A stretch of 64,000 nucleotides of DNA from Haloarcula sp. H-GB4 (GTDB taxonomy: Archaea > Halobacteriota > Halobacteria > Halobacteriales > Haloarculaceae): positions 1,054,001-1,118,000 of the forward strand of contig NZ_JAVDDX010000001.1 of NCBI RefSeq assembly GCF_030848575.1, given 5' to 3'. The notes under the pieces were generated by a model. That model worked only from the letters and a program-made list of their open reading frames with translations. It was not told where the DNA came from and ran no database searches. The position numbers and the translations under genes are program-made. Shown here one piece after another: positions 8,185 through 17,214 of this stretch (position 1 is its first letter; every line of letters starts with the position of its first letter).

Positions 8185-9375
8185 TTAGTCGTCGCTTTCG
8201 ACCCGATTGGTCCCCGTGTCGACTCCAGCCTCATCAAGTAGTTCTGCCCTGTGCTCGTCTAGCAGCGGTGCACGACCACCGGGCGAGGGCATCGTCTCGG
8301 TCATTTTTATGGGACTACCGGCGATGGTCATCCGGTCATCCGCGCCCGGTTGGTCCACCTCGGCGAGCATCTCACGGTCGCGGACGTGCGGGTCATCGAA
8401 GATATCGGCGGTGTTCTGGACCGGCGCGGCCGGCACGCGCCCTTCGAGCAGGTCAAGGAGCGTGTCGGAGTCGATGGTGGTGGTCCAGTCGGCAATTTCG
8501 TGGTGTAGGGACTCGCGGTTCGCGATCCGGCTGCCGGCGTCGGGGTACTCCGCGGCGAGATCCGGGCGCTCCATCGCCTCACACAGTGCCTCCCAGTGCC
8601 CGTCAGCGAACGCCGCGATGACGACGTGACCGTCGGCAGCTTCGAAGGAGTCGTAGGGGAACAGCGTCGGATGAGAGTTCCCCTGTCGGGTCGGCGGTTC
8701 GCCGTCACAAGAGTACTGGTACACCGTCCGCTCGCATAGCGACACCATCGAGTCGTACATCGCCGTATCGACGTACTGGCCCTCGCCCGTGCGTTCGCGG
8801 TGATGCACGGCCGCGAGGATGCCGACGGCGTTCAGTACAGCGGTGAAAAGGTCGCCGACGCCGGGGCCGACCTTCGTCGGGGGGCCATCCGACTGGCCGG
8901 TGATTTCCATGACCCCACCCAGCGCCTGTGCAATGAGGTCGAACGACGGCTGGCCCTGTCGGTGGGTTTCACCCGTTCGCGGGTCGCCAAAGCCCCGGAT
9001 GGACGAGTAGATGAGGTCCGGATTGTGTTCTCGCAACGTTTCGTAGCCGCAGTCGAACTTCTCCATCGTGCCGGCCTTGAAGTTCTCGACCACGACGTCT
9101 GCGCGCTCGACGAGCGAAAGGAACGCCTCACGGTCCTCATCGGTCCCTAGGTCGAGTTCGAGCGAGCGTTTCCCACGGTTAACGCTCTGGAAGTAGCCAC
9201 CGTAGGCTTCTTCGTCGCCGTCGCTCACGAACGGCGGGTTCGACCTGATGAGGTCGCCGCCGGGGCGTTCGACCTTTACCACGTCCGCGCCCATGTCTGC
9301 GAGCAACATCGTACAGTACGGTCCAGCGAGGACCTGTGTCAGGTCGAGCACACGCAAGTCGTCAAGCGCACCCAT
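8185..9375 (-). CDS. mct: Family III CoA-transferase, probable succinyl-CoA:mesaconate CoA-transferase
   Basis: 396 aa from the ATG at 9375; the frame opens 9 codons earlier, but a TATA element (9401-9405, minus strand) lies 28 nt upstream of 9375 and the first residues MGALDDLRVLDLTQVLAGPY match family N-termini. CaiB/BaiF (class III) CoA-transferases use an aspartate that becomes an acyl anhydride; D175 in VGPGVGDLFTAV is the candidate. In the methylaspartate cycle this enzyme activates mesaconate to mesaconyl-CoA. It is divergent from glmS with a shared 121-bp promoter region, and that context is the main reason for the substrate assignment. Confidence 0.9.
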   Translation of the reverse strand: MGALDDLRVLDLTQVLAGPYCTMLLADMGADVVKVERPGGDLIRSNPPFVSDGDEEAYGGYFQSVNRGKRSLELDLGTDEDREAFLSLVERADVVVENFKAGTMEKFDCGYETLREHNPDLIYSSIRGFGDPRTGETHRQGQPSFDLIAQALGGVMEITGQSDGPPTKVGPGVGDLFTAVLNAVGILAAVHHRERTGEGQYVDTAMYDSMVSLCERTVYQYSCDGEPPTRQGNSHPTLFPYDSFEAADGHVVIAAFADGHWEALCEAMERPDLAAEYPDAGSRIANRESLHHEIADWTTTIDSDTLLDLLEGRVPAAPVQNTADIFDDPHVRDREMLAEVDQPGADDRMTIAGSPIKMTETMPSPGGRAPLLDEHRAELLDEAGVDTGTNRVESDD

Positions 9376-9496
9376 GCAAAAACCACAACGGGGCGGCCGC
9401 ATAAACCTTCTTGAACGTCCGTTATAAATTCCTTAAGGCCATATTATCATGAAAGACCATTAGGTTTATCACTACCCGCCAACGACGGGGTAGTAC
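9376..9496. promoter_or_regulatory. Divergent promoter region mct / glmS
   Basis: 121 bases hold promoters for both directions. Minus strand: TTTAT at 9401-9405, 28 nt before the mct ATG. Plus strand: GGTTTATC with TTTATC at 9465-9470, about 29 nt before the glmS ATG. Between them is an A/T-rich segment (9421-9460) containing TTATAAATT and CATATTATCAT that could hold operator sites co-ordinating the two halves of the pathway. I see no long perfect palindrome. Confidence 0.6.
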
Positions 9497-9937
9497 ATGC
9501 CCCGGACCGTTATCCTCGGCGTGATTGGCTCCGACGCGCACGTCGTCGGCATCACGATTCTAGAGCAGGCGCTCTCGGCCGCTGGCTTCGAGGTCATCAA
9601 CCTCGGTGTCCAGACCGCACAGGACGAGTTCGTCTCCGCCGCGAAATCTCATGACGCCGAGGCAGTACTGGTATCCTCGCTGTACGGGCACGCCCGCCAG
9701 GACTGCGAGGGGCTGCACGACGAGCTCGACGACGCTGGGCTCGACGTGCTCACATACGTCGGTGGGAACCTCGCCGTCGGACAGTCCGACTTCGAGGAGA
9801 CGCAGGCAACCTTCCGGCAGATGGGTTTCGACCGCGTCTTCGACGCGGAAACGGACCCGGAGGAGGCAATCGAAATGCTCCGCGAAGACCTGCAACTGAC
9901 AACAACAGAGGCGGAGCAGATCAGGGTTGACGGGTGA
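9497..9937 (+). CDS. glmS: Methylaspartate (glutamate) mutase, small B12-binding subunit
   Basis: 146 aa. The cobalamin-binding motif DxHxxG is D13-A-H15-V-V-G18, preceded by VILGVIGS; the histidine replaces the lower axial ligand of B12. With GlmE it interconverts L-glutamate and (2S,3S)-3-methylaspartate by a radical carbon-skeleton rearrangement, the first committed step of the methylaspartate cycle. It begins the block of five co-directional genes; its stop is 2 bases before the preferred glmE ATG. Confidence 0.96.
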   Translation: MPRTVILGVIGSDAHVVGITILEQALSAAGFEVINLGVQTAQDEFVSAAKSHDAEAVLVSSLYGHARQDCEGLHDELDDAGLDVLTYVGGNLAVGQSDFEETQATFRQMGFDRVFDAETDPEEAIEMLREDLQLTTTEAEQIRVDG

Positions 9938-9939
9938 CT

Positions 9940-11403
9940 ATGCCAACTGACGAGCGACTCAGCGACGACCAGCTACAGCGCATCGCAAACGATCTCAGAG
10001 ACAACTGGCACACGGGCCGCGAAGTCGACTTCGAGGAGGCCATCGCCTTCCACGAGTCGCTGCCGGCCTCGAAGCAGTTCGCCACCGTGCTGGAGTCGGC
10101 TGACCAGCCGCTCCTCCAGCCGCGAGCGGGCGTTCCCTGCCTCGAAGAACAGATCGACCTGCTCCGGTATCTACAGGACGAGGGCGGTGCGGACCTCCTG
10201 CCAACGACCATCGACTCGTACACGCGTGACAACGAGTACGAGAAGGCCGAAGAGGGACTGGCCGCCTCCCGTGGCAGCGACGAGAACGAACTGAACGGCT
10301 TCCCCGCGGTGAACCACGGTGTCGAAGACTGCCGGCGACTCATCCGGGCGCTCGACGCCCCAGTTGAGGTCCGTCACGGAACGCCCGACGCCCGACTACT
10401 GGCGATGGTCACGCTCGCTGGCGGCTTCCAGAGCTTCGAGGGCGGGCCGATTTCCTACAACATTCCGTACACGAAACGGCACGATCTCGCGACGACCATC
10501 GAACACTGGCAGTTCGTCGACCGGCTCTGTGGGGCCTACACCGAGCGTGGCGTGACGATCAACCGCGAGCCCTTCGGTCCGCTGACCGGCACGCTCGTCC
10601 CGCCGAGCATCGCCATCGCGGTGATGCTTGTCGAGGGCGAACTCGCCGCGACACAGGGTGTCCGGTCGCTGACGCTGGGGTACGGACAGGTCGGAAACCT
10701 CGTGCAGGACGTGGCGGCGCTGCGAGCGTTGCGGAAGCTCGGCAACGAATACCTCCGCGACGAGGTGACTGTCACGACCGTCTTCCACGAGTGGATGGGA
10801 GGCTTCCCGCCCGATGAGGCCCGGGCAAACGGCGTCATCAGTCTCGGCGGCGCGACGGCGGCCGTCGCCCAGCCGGACAAGGTCATCACGAAATCCGCTC
10901 AGGAGTTCCAAGGTGTGCCGACGAAGGAGGCCAACGCGGCCGGACTGCGAACGACGAGACAGCTTATCGATATGATGATCGAACAGGATATCGACCTCGG
11001 GGGTATTGAGGAGGAACAGGCGCTCATCGAGCGAGAGACGCGGGCGCTGATGGACGCTATCTACGAGGCCGGCGACGGCGACGTTGCAAAAGGGGTTATC
11101 AACGCCTTCGACAGCGGTGCGCTGGACGTGCCCTTTGCACCCAGCGACGCCGCCAAGGGCGCGGTGCTGCCGGCCAGAGACGACGACGGCCGGGTCCGCA
11201 TCTTCGAATTCGCGCACCTCGCGCTCCCGGACAGCATCAAGGAGATTCACGCCGCGCGGCTCGGTGAGCGGGCCGAGACCGAGGGCCGCGATCAGTCGTT
11301 CCGGATGGTCGCCGACGACGTGGACGCCATCAGCGACGGGAAGCTCATCGGGCGCCCAGCCGGCGACAACAGCCCTGCGGGGGGTGCAAGCGATGCGGAT
11401 TGA
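9940..11403 (+). CDS. glmE: Methylaspartate (glutamate) mutase, epsilon (catalytic) subunit
   Basis: 487 aa from the ATG at 9940; a GTG two codons earlier (9934) overlaps the glmS stop and is possible. The TIM-barrel catalytic subunit binds the adenosyl end of B12 and glutamate; recognisable segments are RHGTPDARLLAMVTLAGG, EGGPISYNIPYTK and HEWMGGFPPDEARANGVI. Length agrees with the family (about 480). The last 11 bases overlap mal, so the proteins are probably translated in a coupled way. Confidence 0.96.
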   Translation: MPTDERLSDDQLQRIANDLRDNWHTGREVDFEEAIAFHESLPASKQFATVLESADQPLLQPRAGVPCLEEQIDLLRYLQDEGGADLLPTTIDSYTRDNEYEKAEEGLAASRGSDENELNGFPAVNHGVEDCRRLIRALDAPVEVRHGTPDARLLAMVTLAGGFQSFEGGPISYNIPYTKRHDLATTIEHWQFVDRLCGAYTERGVTINREPFGPLTGTLVPPSIAIAVMLVEGELAATQGVRSLTLGYGQVGNLVQDVAALRALRKLGNEYLRDEVTVTTVFHEWMGGFPPDEARANGVISLGGATAAVAQPDKVITKSAQEFQGVPTKEANAAGLRTTRQLIDMMIEQDIDLGGIEEEQALIERETRALMDAIYEAGDGDVAKGVINAFDSGALDVPFAPSDAAKGAVLPARDDDGRVRIFEFAHLALPDSIKEIHAARLGERAETEGRDQSFRMVADDVDAISDGKLIGRPAGDNSPAGGASDAD

Positions 11404-12661
11404 GGACGTTCGAACGGTTCCGGGCCTCTCAGGGTTCTTTTTTGACGACCAGCAGGCCATCAAAGACGGGGCGACACAGACCGGGTTTGCCTACGACGGC
11501 CAGCCGGTCACGGATGGGTTCGACCGCATTCGCGAGGCCGGCGAAGCCCTCATCGTCGAAATCGAACTCGTTGACGGCTCCATCGCGACCGGCGACTGCG
11601 CCGCGGTCCAGTACTCCGGGGCCGGCGGCCGCGACCCGTTGTTCCGGGCCGAGAAGTACCGCCCTGTCGTCGAGGGTCCCGTTGCCGACGCGCTCCGCGG
11701 GCAGGACGCAACCCAGTTCGGGGCCAACGCGACGATGCTGGAGGAGATGAACGCCCAGCGCTCGGGCGGCGACCAGCTCCACACCGCGGTCCGCTACGGC
11801 GTGTCGCAGGCACTGCTGAACGCCGCTGCGCAAGCGAAGGGCATGACGCCGACGGACGTGCTCGCCGACACCTACAACACCGACCCAGCAACTTCGCCGG
11901 TCCCGGTGTTCGGGCAATCGGGCGACGAGCGCCGTATCAACGCCGAGAAGATGCTCATCAAGGGCGTGCCGGTGTTGCCCCACGGCCTGTTCAACAGCGT
12001 CGAAAAGGTCGGCGAGAACGGCGAAGGACTACGTGACTACCTCGCCTGGCTCTCGGACCGGGCGACGGCGCTCGGACCGGAGCCGTACTCGCCGCGCTTC
12101 CACGTCGACGTGTACGGTATCCTCGGGAAGGTGTTCGGCCCGCCGTACGACCGGACCGAAGTGACCGATTACTTCGAGACGCTGCAGGAGGCCGCCGCGC
12201 CGTACCCCCTTCAGGTCGAGGGGCCGATGGACGCTGGCGGCCGGCAGGCACAGATAACCGAGATGGCCGAACTCCGAGAAGGACTGGCTGATGCGGGCGT
12301 CGACGTGGACATCGTTGCCGACGAATGGTGCAACACCTTCGAGGATGTGCAGGCGTTTGTCGACGCAGAAGCGGCCGACCTCGTCCAGATCAAGACACCG
12401 GACCTGGGCGGCATCCAGCGTTCAGCCGAAGCGGTGCTGTACTGCGACGGCACGGACACCCGCGCCTACGTCGGCGGGACCTGCAACGAGACCGTGACAT
12501 CCGCGCGAGCCTGTGCCCACGTCGCGCTGGCGACTGATGCCGCGCAAGTGCTCGCGAAACCAGGCATGGGCTTCGACGAGGGGTTCATGGTTGTCACGAA
12601 CGAGATGCGACGGGCGCTTGCCAGACGCGATGCCGCCCGGGGGGTGCCGGCTGATGACTGA
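11393..12661 (+). CDS. mal: Methylaspartate ammonia-lyase
   Basis: 422 aa from the ATG at 11393, which overlaps glmE by 11 bases; the open frame extends upstream only inside glmE. Enolase-superfamily enzyme removing ammonia from 3-methylaspartate to give mesaconate. Metal ligands and base align well with the clostridial enzyme: D239 (HVDVYGILG), E276 (QVEGPMD), D310 (VADEW) and the catalytic lysine K334 (VQIKTPDLGG). Length is normal. Second enzyme of the block. Confidence 0.96.
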   Translation: MRIEDVRTVPGLSGFFFDDQQAIKDGATQTGFAYDGQPVTDGFDRIREAGEALIVEIELVDGSIATGDCAAVQYSGAGGRDPLFRAEKYRPVVEGPVADALRGQDATQFGANATMLEEMNAQRSGGDQLHTAVRYGVSQALLNAAAQAKGMTPTDVLADTYNTDPATSPVPVFGQSGDERRINAEKMLIKGVPVLPHGLFNSVEKVGENGEGLRDYLAWLSDRATALGPEPYSPRFHVDVYGILGKVFGPPYDRTEVTDYFETLQEAAAPYPLQVEGPMDAGGRQAQITEMAELREGLADAGVDVDIVADEWCNTFEDVQAFVDAEAADLVQIKTPDLGGIQRSAEAVLYCDGTDTRAYVGGTCNETVTSARACAHVALATDAAQVLAKPGMGFDEGFMVVTNEMRRALARRDAARGVPADD

Positions 12662-13730
12662 CTGGACCGACCCCGACGCGCTGGACCTCTCGGACAGCGA
12701 GACGTTCGACTCGATGGTCGACCGGGCTGCCACCCGAGAGAAGGGGCACTTCTTCGAGTTCTTCGCTGAGGGCGACGAACTCGCTCACGACCCCGGGCTC
12801 AGACTCACCCACCACGGCAGCGAGCAGTGGATGGGCCAGACGCTCAACCACGACCCGGCGTACTGGCGGGCCGACACCGCCCGCGAACGCGGCTTCGACG
12901 AGCGCCCGGTCCACCCGGATTACCTGCTGGCGTGCGTGATGGGCATCACCGTCGAAGACCTCTCGGAGAAGGGTGGCTACTTCCTCGGCCGCGACGACGT
13001 GACGTTCCATCAGCCGGTGACAGCCGGGACGCCGCTATCGGTCACTTCGACTGTCGTCGACACCACGACATCGTCCTCCAGACCCCAATACGGCATCGTC
13101 ACCTGGGAGACGGAGGGCCGGGACCGCGAGACCGGTGAGACGCTGGTCACCTACCAGCGAACGAACATGATACCGCGCCGTGAGCCGACAGCCACTGACG
13201 GCGGTGCCGTCGGGGAACAGGACGAGAGCGGGCCGACGCTTCCTGACACCCTGATCTCGCCCGACGGGGAGCGCTTCGAGAGCTTCCAGACGGCACTCGA
13301 CCGTGCCGACGCGGAGAACGCCGCCGTCGCCTACCGCCACGAACGCGGGCGGACGATGGACGACCAACTGGTCGCCGGCCTCCCGCTGGCGACGCTCAAC
13401 ACCGCTCGCCAGCACCACAACCGCGACGAGATGGCCGACTCGCCGTCGGGCGACATCGTCGCGTATGGTGACGTAACACGCTCGATTGCGCTGGCCCACG
13501 CCCGCTCCGATGAGGCGACCTACCGCGAGCGTCGCTTCGCCGACGAGCGGTTCCACGACTTCGTCACGCTGGGCGACACTATCTACGGCTTCACTCGCGT
13601 CCTCAACTGTGACCCCGACGCCGGACCGGAGCAGGCCGGCGCGGTCACGTTCGAGCACGTCGCGTTCAATCAGGACCAGACCCCGGTCTACTCGGGCCGG
13701 CGAACCGCACTCATTCAGCGAGATACATGA
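12654..13730 (+). CDS. mch: Mesaconyl-CoA hydratase (double hot-dog, MaoC-like)
   Basis: 358 aa from the ATG at 12654, overlapping mal by 8 bases. Two consecutive hot-dog units: residues about 20-170 (with FFAEGDELAHDPGL and DDVTFHQPVTAGTPL) and 190-350. It hydrates mesaconyl-CoA to beta-methylmalyl-CoA. The family also serves the 3-hydroxypropionate cycle, but position between mal and the lyase fixes the role here. The last 4 bases (ATGA) are shared with the next start codon. Confidence 0.94.
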   Translation: MTDWTDPDALDLSDSETFDSMVDRAATREKGHFFEFFAEGDELAHDPGLRLTHHGSEQWMGQTLNHDPAYWRADTARERGFDERPVHPDYLLACVMGITVEDLSEKGGYFLGRDDVTFHQPVTAGTPLSVTSTVVDTTTSSSRPQYGIVTWETEGRDRETGETLVTYQRTNMIPRREPTATDGGAVGEQDESGPTLPDTLISPDGERFESFQTALDRADAENAAVAYRHERGRTMDDQLVAGLPLATLNTARQHHNRDEMADSPSGDIVAYGDVTRSIALAHARSDEATYRERRFADERFHDFVTLGDTIYGFTRVLNCDPDAGPEQAGAVTFEHVAFNQDQTPVYSGRRTALIQRDT

Positions 13731-14767
13731 CACGACTCTGTCGCACATTCCAGACCGCACCGGCCGCGATACCGAACGACAACAGCGCGAAGTTCCTCGT
13801 CTCAGGACTCACCAGCGAGGGGTTTCAGGCCCCCGATTGGCTCGTCCCCGATATCGAGGACGGCACCGCGCCGTCAATGAAAGACGAGGCCGTCGACAAC
13901 ATCGTTGAGCACATCCCGGACCACGCCGACGAGTTCGCCGGGGACATCCTCCCGCGGGTCGAATGGGCCTACGACGACGCCAACGCCCGCGAGCGCGGCA
14001 TCGAGCAGGTGACTCGCCTGGCCGAGGAGGTCGGCGAAGAACTCGATGGCTTCGTCTTCCCGAAAACCGGCCGCCTTGACGACGTGCGCGACGCCGCAGG
14101 TGTCATCGCCGACGCGGAGCGCGACGCCGGGCTTCCCGAGGGGACGCTGGAGATGGCGATCATTCTGGAGACGGCTCCCGGCCGCTCGGACCTCCGCGAG
14201 ATTTGCCAGTACGCAACAGACTCCCGGCTCTCCGGGCTCGTGTTCGGGCCGGTGGACTACACGGCGGAACTCGGCGGTCGCACGCTCGACGGCGAGCGGC
14301 CCCGCTGGGACGGCCTGCTCGAAGCGCTCTCCAACGAGACGAGCGCGGCCGATATCGTCGCCATCGGCGGCCCCTTCGACCAGTTGTTCCACGAGCGCGC
14401 CGGCGTCACCTACTACAACGCCGAGGGGTACGCCGATCAGGTGGAGTACGAGGCGACCATCGGCATCAACGGCTCGTGGTCGCTGCACCCCAAGCAGACC
14501 GAACAGGCGAACCGCATCCACATGCCGACAGTGGAAGAAATGGAGCGGGACCTCCACAAAATCGAGTCGTTCAACGAGGCCAAACGCGAGGGCACTGGCG
14601 CGGTCGTCGTCGACGGCCAGATGGTCGACGAAGCGACCTACAAGAACTTCGCCAACACCGTGAAAACTGTTCGAGCCATCGACGAAACCCACCCTGCCCA
14701 GACCGAGGAATACTACGACGATGACCTGCTGGCGCGGACGAGAGACGTGGAACTGATCTTCGGCTAA
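13727..14767 (+). CDS. HpcH/HpaI (CitE-like) lyase, probable beta-methylmalyl-CoA lyase
   Basis: 346 aa, starting in an ATGA overlap with mch. Citrate-lyase beta/HpcH superfamily: VPDIEDGTAPSMK carries the acidic residues that bind Mg and CoA substrate, and FVFPKTGRLDDV the next strand. It would cleave beta-methylmalyl-CoA into glyoxylate and propionyl-CoA, ending the pathway block; a malyl-CoA thioesterase or malate-forming paralogue is a possible alternative in this superfamily. It is the last gene of the run; the aminotransferase beyond it is convergent. Confidence 0.9.
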   Translation: MTRLCRTFQTAPAAIPNDNSAKFLVSGLTSEGFQAPDWLVPDIEDGTAPSMKDEAVDNIVEHIPDHADEFAGDILPRVEWAYDDANARERGIEQVTRLAEEVGEELDGFVFPKTGRLDDVRDAAGVIADAERDAGLPEGTLEMAIILETAPGRSDLREICQYATDSRLSGLVFGPVDYTAELGGRTLDGERPRWDGLLEALSNETSAADIVAIGGPFDQLFHERAGVTYYNAEGYADQVEYEATIGINGSWSLHPKQTEQANRIHMPTVEEMERDLHKIESFNEAKREGTGAVVVDGQMVDEATYKNFANTVKTVRAIDETHPAQTEEYYDDDLLARTRDVELIFG

Positions 14768-14782
14768 GCCGGCGACCGCTTT

Positions 14783-15901
14783 TTATTCGAAGTAGTGCGC
14801 CAGCCGTTCGGCTGCCTCGTCGACCCGTGACGTCACGAGCGCGAACCGTATCCAATCGCTACGGGACTCGCCGAAGGCCTCGCCGGGCATCCCGGCGACG
14901 CCAGCCTCGTCGATCAGTTCGTACACGTTCTCGAACGACCCGGGGAAATCGGGGAACCGCGCCATCACGTAGAAGCCGCCGTCAGGGCGGTTGTACTCGG
15001 CACCGGCCTCCGCAAGCGCGGCACAGAAGTCGTCGACGCGTTCTTCGAGCCGCCGTCGGCAGGCGGCGTAGTAGTCCGGACTCGTCGTCTTCAGCGCCCG
15101 CAAGACGGCGTACTGCGCTGGTCGGCTCCCAGTGACGTTCGTGAGCATGTGCTGAGTGCGAGCGCGCTCAAGAAGCGCACCAGTAGGCCCGTCTTCCGGC
15201 GGAAAAATCGCATAGCCGACCCTGAGCCCTGTTATCGCCATCGTTTTCGAGAAGGAGTTGGTGGCGACGACGTGATCTGAGTCGGCGTGCAGTGCCGAAC
15301 TGAACCGACCGGCGTAGTCGAAGTGGTCGTACACCTCGTCGCTGAGTAGCAGGGCATCGTACTCCTCGGCGATGGCTGCGAACTCGGCCATCGCGTCGGC
15401 GTCGTACACTGCGCCGGTGGGGTTGTTCGGCGAGTTGACGACGATGACGGCCGTCTCCTCGCTCGCAGCCGCCCGAACGTCCGCGGGGGCCAGTCGGTTG
15501 CGCTCGTCGACCGGGACGAAGGAAATATCCGCGCCGATGAAGTTCGCCCGGCCGGCATAGTAGGGGTAGACGGGGTCCGTCAGGAGGATTTCGTTGCCGT
15601 CGAAATGGTGGAGTCCGCCGGTCATCGCGAGGTGGTTCGCCTCGCCAGCGCCGTTCGTGATGAGTACGCGGTTCCGGTCCACACCGCGCCGAGCGGCGAT
15701 TTCATCGCGGAGCGGCGTGAGGCCCACGCTTGGCGGATACTGGTAGTCGTCGGCCGGGGCCTCAGCATAGTCTCTGAGGCCGTCCCGAAGCCCCTCGGGC
15801 GGGTCCCAGTCGGGATTGCCCGACACCATGTCCACCACGTCCCGGTCGGCCCGGGCCGCGTACTGCATGACCCGGAAGAACTGGGGTTCCGTGTAGTCCA
15901 T
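14783..15901 (-). CDS. PLP-dependent aminotransferase, class I/II
   Basis: 372 aa from the ATG at 15901; the frame remains open for 62 codons upstream, but those overlap the small membrane-protein gene and resemble no aminotransferase. The Schiff-base lysine is K219 in NSFSKTMAITGLRVGY, with NSPNNPTG at 156-163 and SDEVY at 187-191 completing the fold-type I active site. Likely substrates are aspartate, aromatic or branched amino acids; not decidable from sequence. Convergent with the methylaspartate block across only 15 bases. Confidence 0.9.
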   Translation of the reverse strand: MDYTEPQFFRVMQYAARADRDVVDMVSGNPDWDPPEGLRDGLRDYAEAPADDYQYPPSVGLTPLRDEIAARRGVDRNRVLITNGAGEANHLAMTGGLHHFDGNEILLTDPVYPYYAGRANFIGADISFVPVDERNRLAPADVRAAASEETAVIVVNSPNNPTGAVYDADAMAEFAAIAEEYDALLLSDEVYDHFDYAGRFSSALHADSDHVVATNSFSKTMAITGLRVGYAIFPPEDGPTGALLERARTQHMLTNVTGSRPAQYAVLRALKTTSPDYYAACRRRLEERVDDFCAALAEAGAEYNRPDGGFYVMARFPDFPGSFENVYELIDEAGVAGMPGEAFGESRSDWIRFALVTSRVDEAAERLAHYFE

Positions 15902-15939
15902 ATTCACACTCCGACCGCCGGCCCCGTCTGCTTTTCTGT

Positions 15940-16083
15940 CTACTGGCGGATATACAGCGTCAGTCCGCCGAGGACGAGCAACAACAACCCCCAGAGGAGG
16001 TCCGACCCCGGCAGAACCCAGAGGAACAGCGTTACGAGGCCCGACATAATGAGTGACCAGCCAAGCGTCGTCTGATAGCTCAT
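15940..16083 (-). CDS. Small two-helix membrane protein
   Basis: 47 aa, beginning MSYQTTLGWSLIMSGL. Two hydrophobic segments (residues 8-24 and 29-44) separated by PGSD make it almost entirely membrane-embedded. A TATA-like GATATATTT (about 16110-16117, minus strand) lies about 30 nt upstream of the ATG, supporting expression. It is 38 bases upstream of the aminotransferase and probably shares its transcript. Function unknown. Confidence 0.65.
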   Translation of the reverse strand: MSYQTTLGWSLIMSGLVTLFLWVLPGSDLLWGLLLLVLGGLTLYIRQ

Positions 16084-16161
16084 ACATACAGTTGTGTCTC
16101 CAAGCTGAAATATATCGGCCTGTCCTGAACGTTTATTCGCCTATCACGACAACTACGCCCA

Positions 16162-16671
16162 ATGGCAGACGACACTGCGGACCCAGTCGAGAAGCGCGTC
16201 GGCAAGCGTCTCCGAGAGGCTACTGCCACGGTCGCCACCGCGGAGTCCTGTACCGGCGGCCTTGTCGGGTCGAAAATAACGGATATCCCCGGATCGAGCG
16301 ATTACTTCGACCGCTCGCTGGTCACCTACTCCTACGAGGCCAAGCAGGAATTGCTTGCCGTCTCGCGGGAATCGCTGGACGCCCACGGCGCGGTCTCAGA
16401 GCCGGTTGCTATCGAAATGGCTCGGGGCGTTCGCGATACCGCCCGGACCGACTGGGGCGTCGCCACGACCGGCGTCGCTGGGCCGAGCGGCGGCTCGCCG
16501 GAGACGCCCGTCGGGACGGTGTACATCGCCGTTGCCGAGGCTGCCCCGTGGGGAACCAACGAGTCTGGCGTGACAGTGTCCCGCTACGAGTTCGACGGCA
16601 CTCGTCGCGAGGTTAAGTCGGCCATCGCGACACAGGCGCTCCAAGACCTGGAAACCGCCTTACAGGAGTAG
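16162..16671 (+). CDS. CinA C-terminal-domain protein, probable nicotinamide-nucleotide amidohydrolase
   Basis: 169 aa, the stand-alone PncC/CinA-C domain. Characteristic strings are TAESCTGGLVGSKITDIPGSS at the start and ATTGVAGPSGGSPETPVGT in the middle, including the conserved Ser/Lys region. The bacterial homologue deamidates NMN to nicotinate mononucleotide in NAD salvage. The N-terminal MoCF-like half of full CinA is absent, as is common. Monocistronic. Confidence 0.88.
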   Translation: MADDTADPVEKRVGKRLREATATVATAESCTGGLVGSKITDIPGSSDYFDRSLVTYSYEAKQELLAVSRESLDAHGAVSEPVAIEMARGVRDTARTDWGVATTGVAGPSGGSPETPVGTVYIAVAEAAPWGTNESGVTVSRYEFDGTRREVKSAIATQALQDLETALQE

Positions 16672-16707
16672 TAAGCTCTTTCAGTTGGGACACGGACGGT
16701 CAGGTAG

Positions 16708-17214
16708 ATGAACAAACGTGGGCACGTCCTGAACGCCGTCCTCCTGAGCATCGGACTGGGGTACGTTCTCGACCCCTCGGGCGACGTAACGACCTTTGCG
16801 ACAATCGCGGAGGTGTTCCTTCCCATCGTTCTGGGCGCACTGTTTCCCGATGTCGACACCGCCTTTGGCAAGCACCGCAAGACCCTGCACAATATCCCCG
16901 TCCTCATCATATTCTTGGCCCATCCGCTGTATCACGGCGGCAATCTCCAGTGGGTGTGGCTCGGCGTCCTTACGCACTACGTGCTTGACTACTTCGGGTC
17001 TCGCCGAGGCATTGCGCTGTTTTACCCGTTCTCGGACACAGAGTACGGCTCGCCGACGGGCGTGACAACGTCAAGCGATCGCGCCGAAGCTGTTACCGTC
17101 GTGATTACCGCCTTCGAACTGCTCGCGGTTGCCCTGCTCGTCCACGTGCTCCCACAGTATCTGCCGCCAACGGTCAGGACCTTCGTCGTCGAGAACAGCG
17201 CGTTTCTGGTTTAG
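16708..17214 (+). CDS. YdjM-like membrane-bound metal-dependent hydrolase
   Basis: 168 aa. Conserved metal-binding pattern of the LexA-induced YdjM/DUF457 group: an early H (RGHVLN), LGALFPDVDTAFG around 42-54, and later HPLYHGG and THYVLDYF. Four or five hydrophobic helices place it in the membrane; the enzymatic activity of the family is not established. A paralogue lies at 39994-40476. Its stop overlaps that of the convergent PHP gene in TTAG (17211-17214). Confidence 0.8.
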   Translation: MNKRGHVLNAVLLSIGLGYVLDPSGDVTTFATIAEVFLPIVLGALFPDVDTAFGKHRKTLHNIPVLIIFLAHPLYHGGNLQWVWLGVLTHYVLDYFGSRRGIALFYPFSDTEYGSPTGVTTSSDRAEAVTVVITAFELLAVALLVHVLPQYLPPTVRTFVVENSAFLV

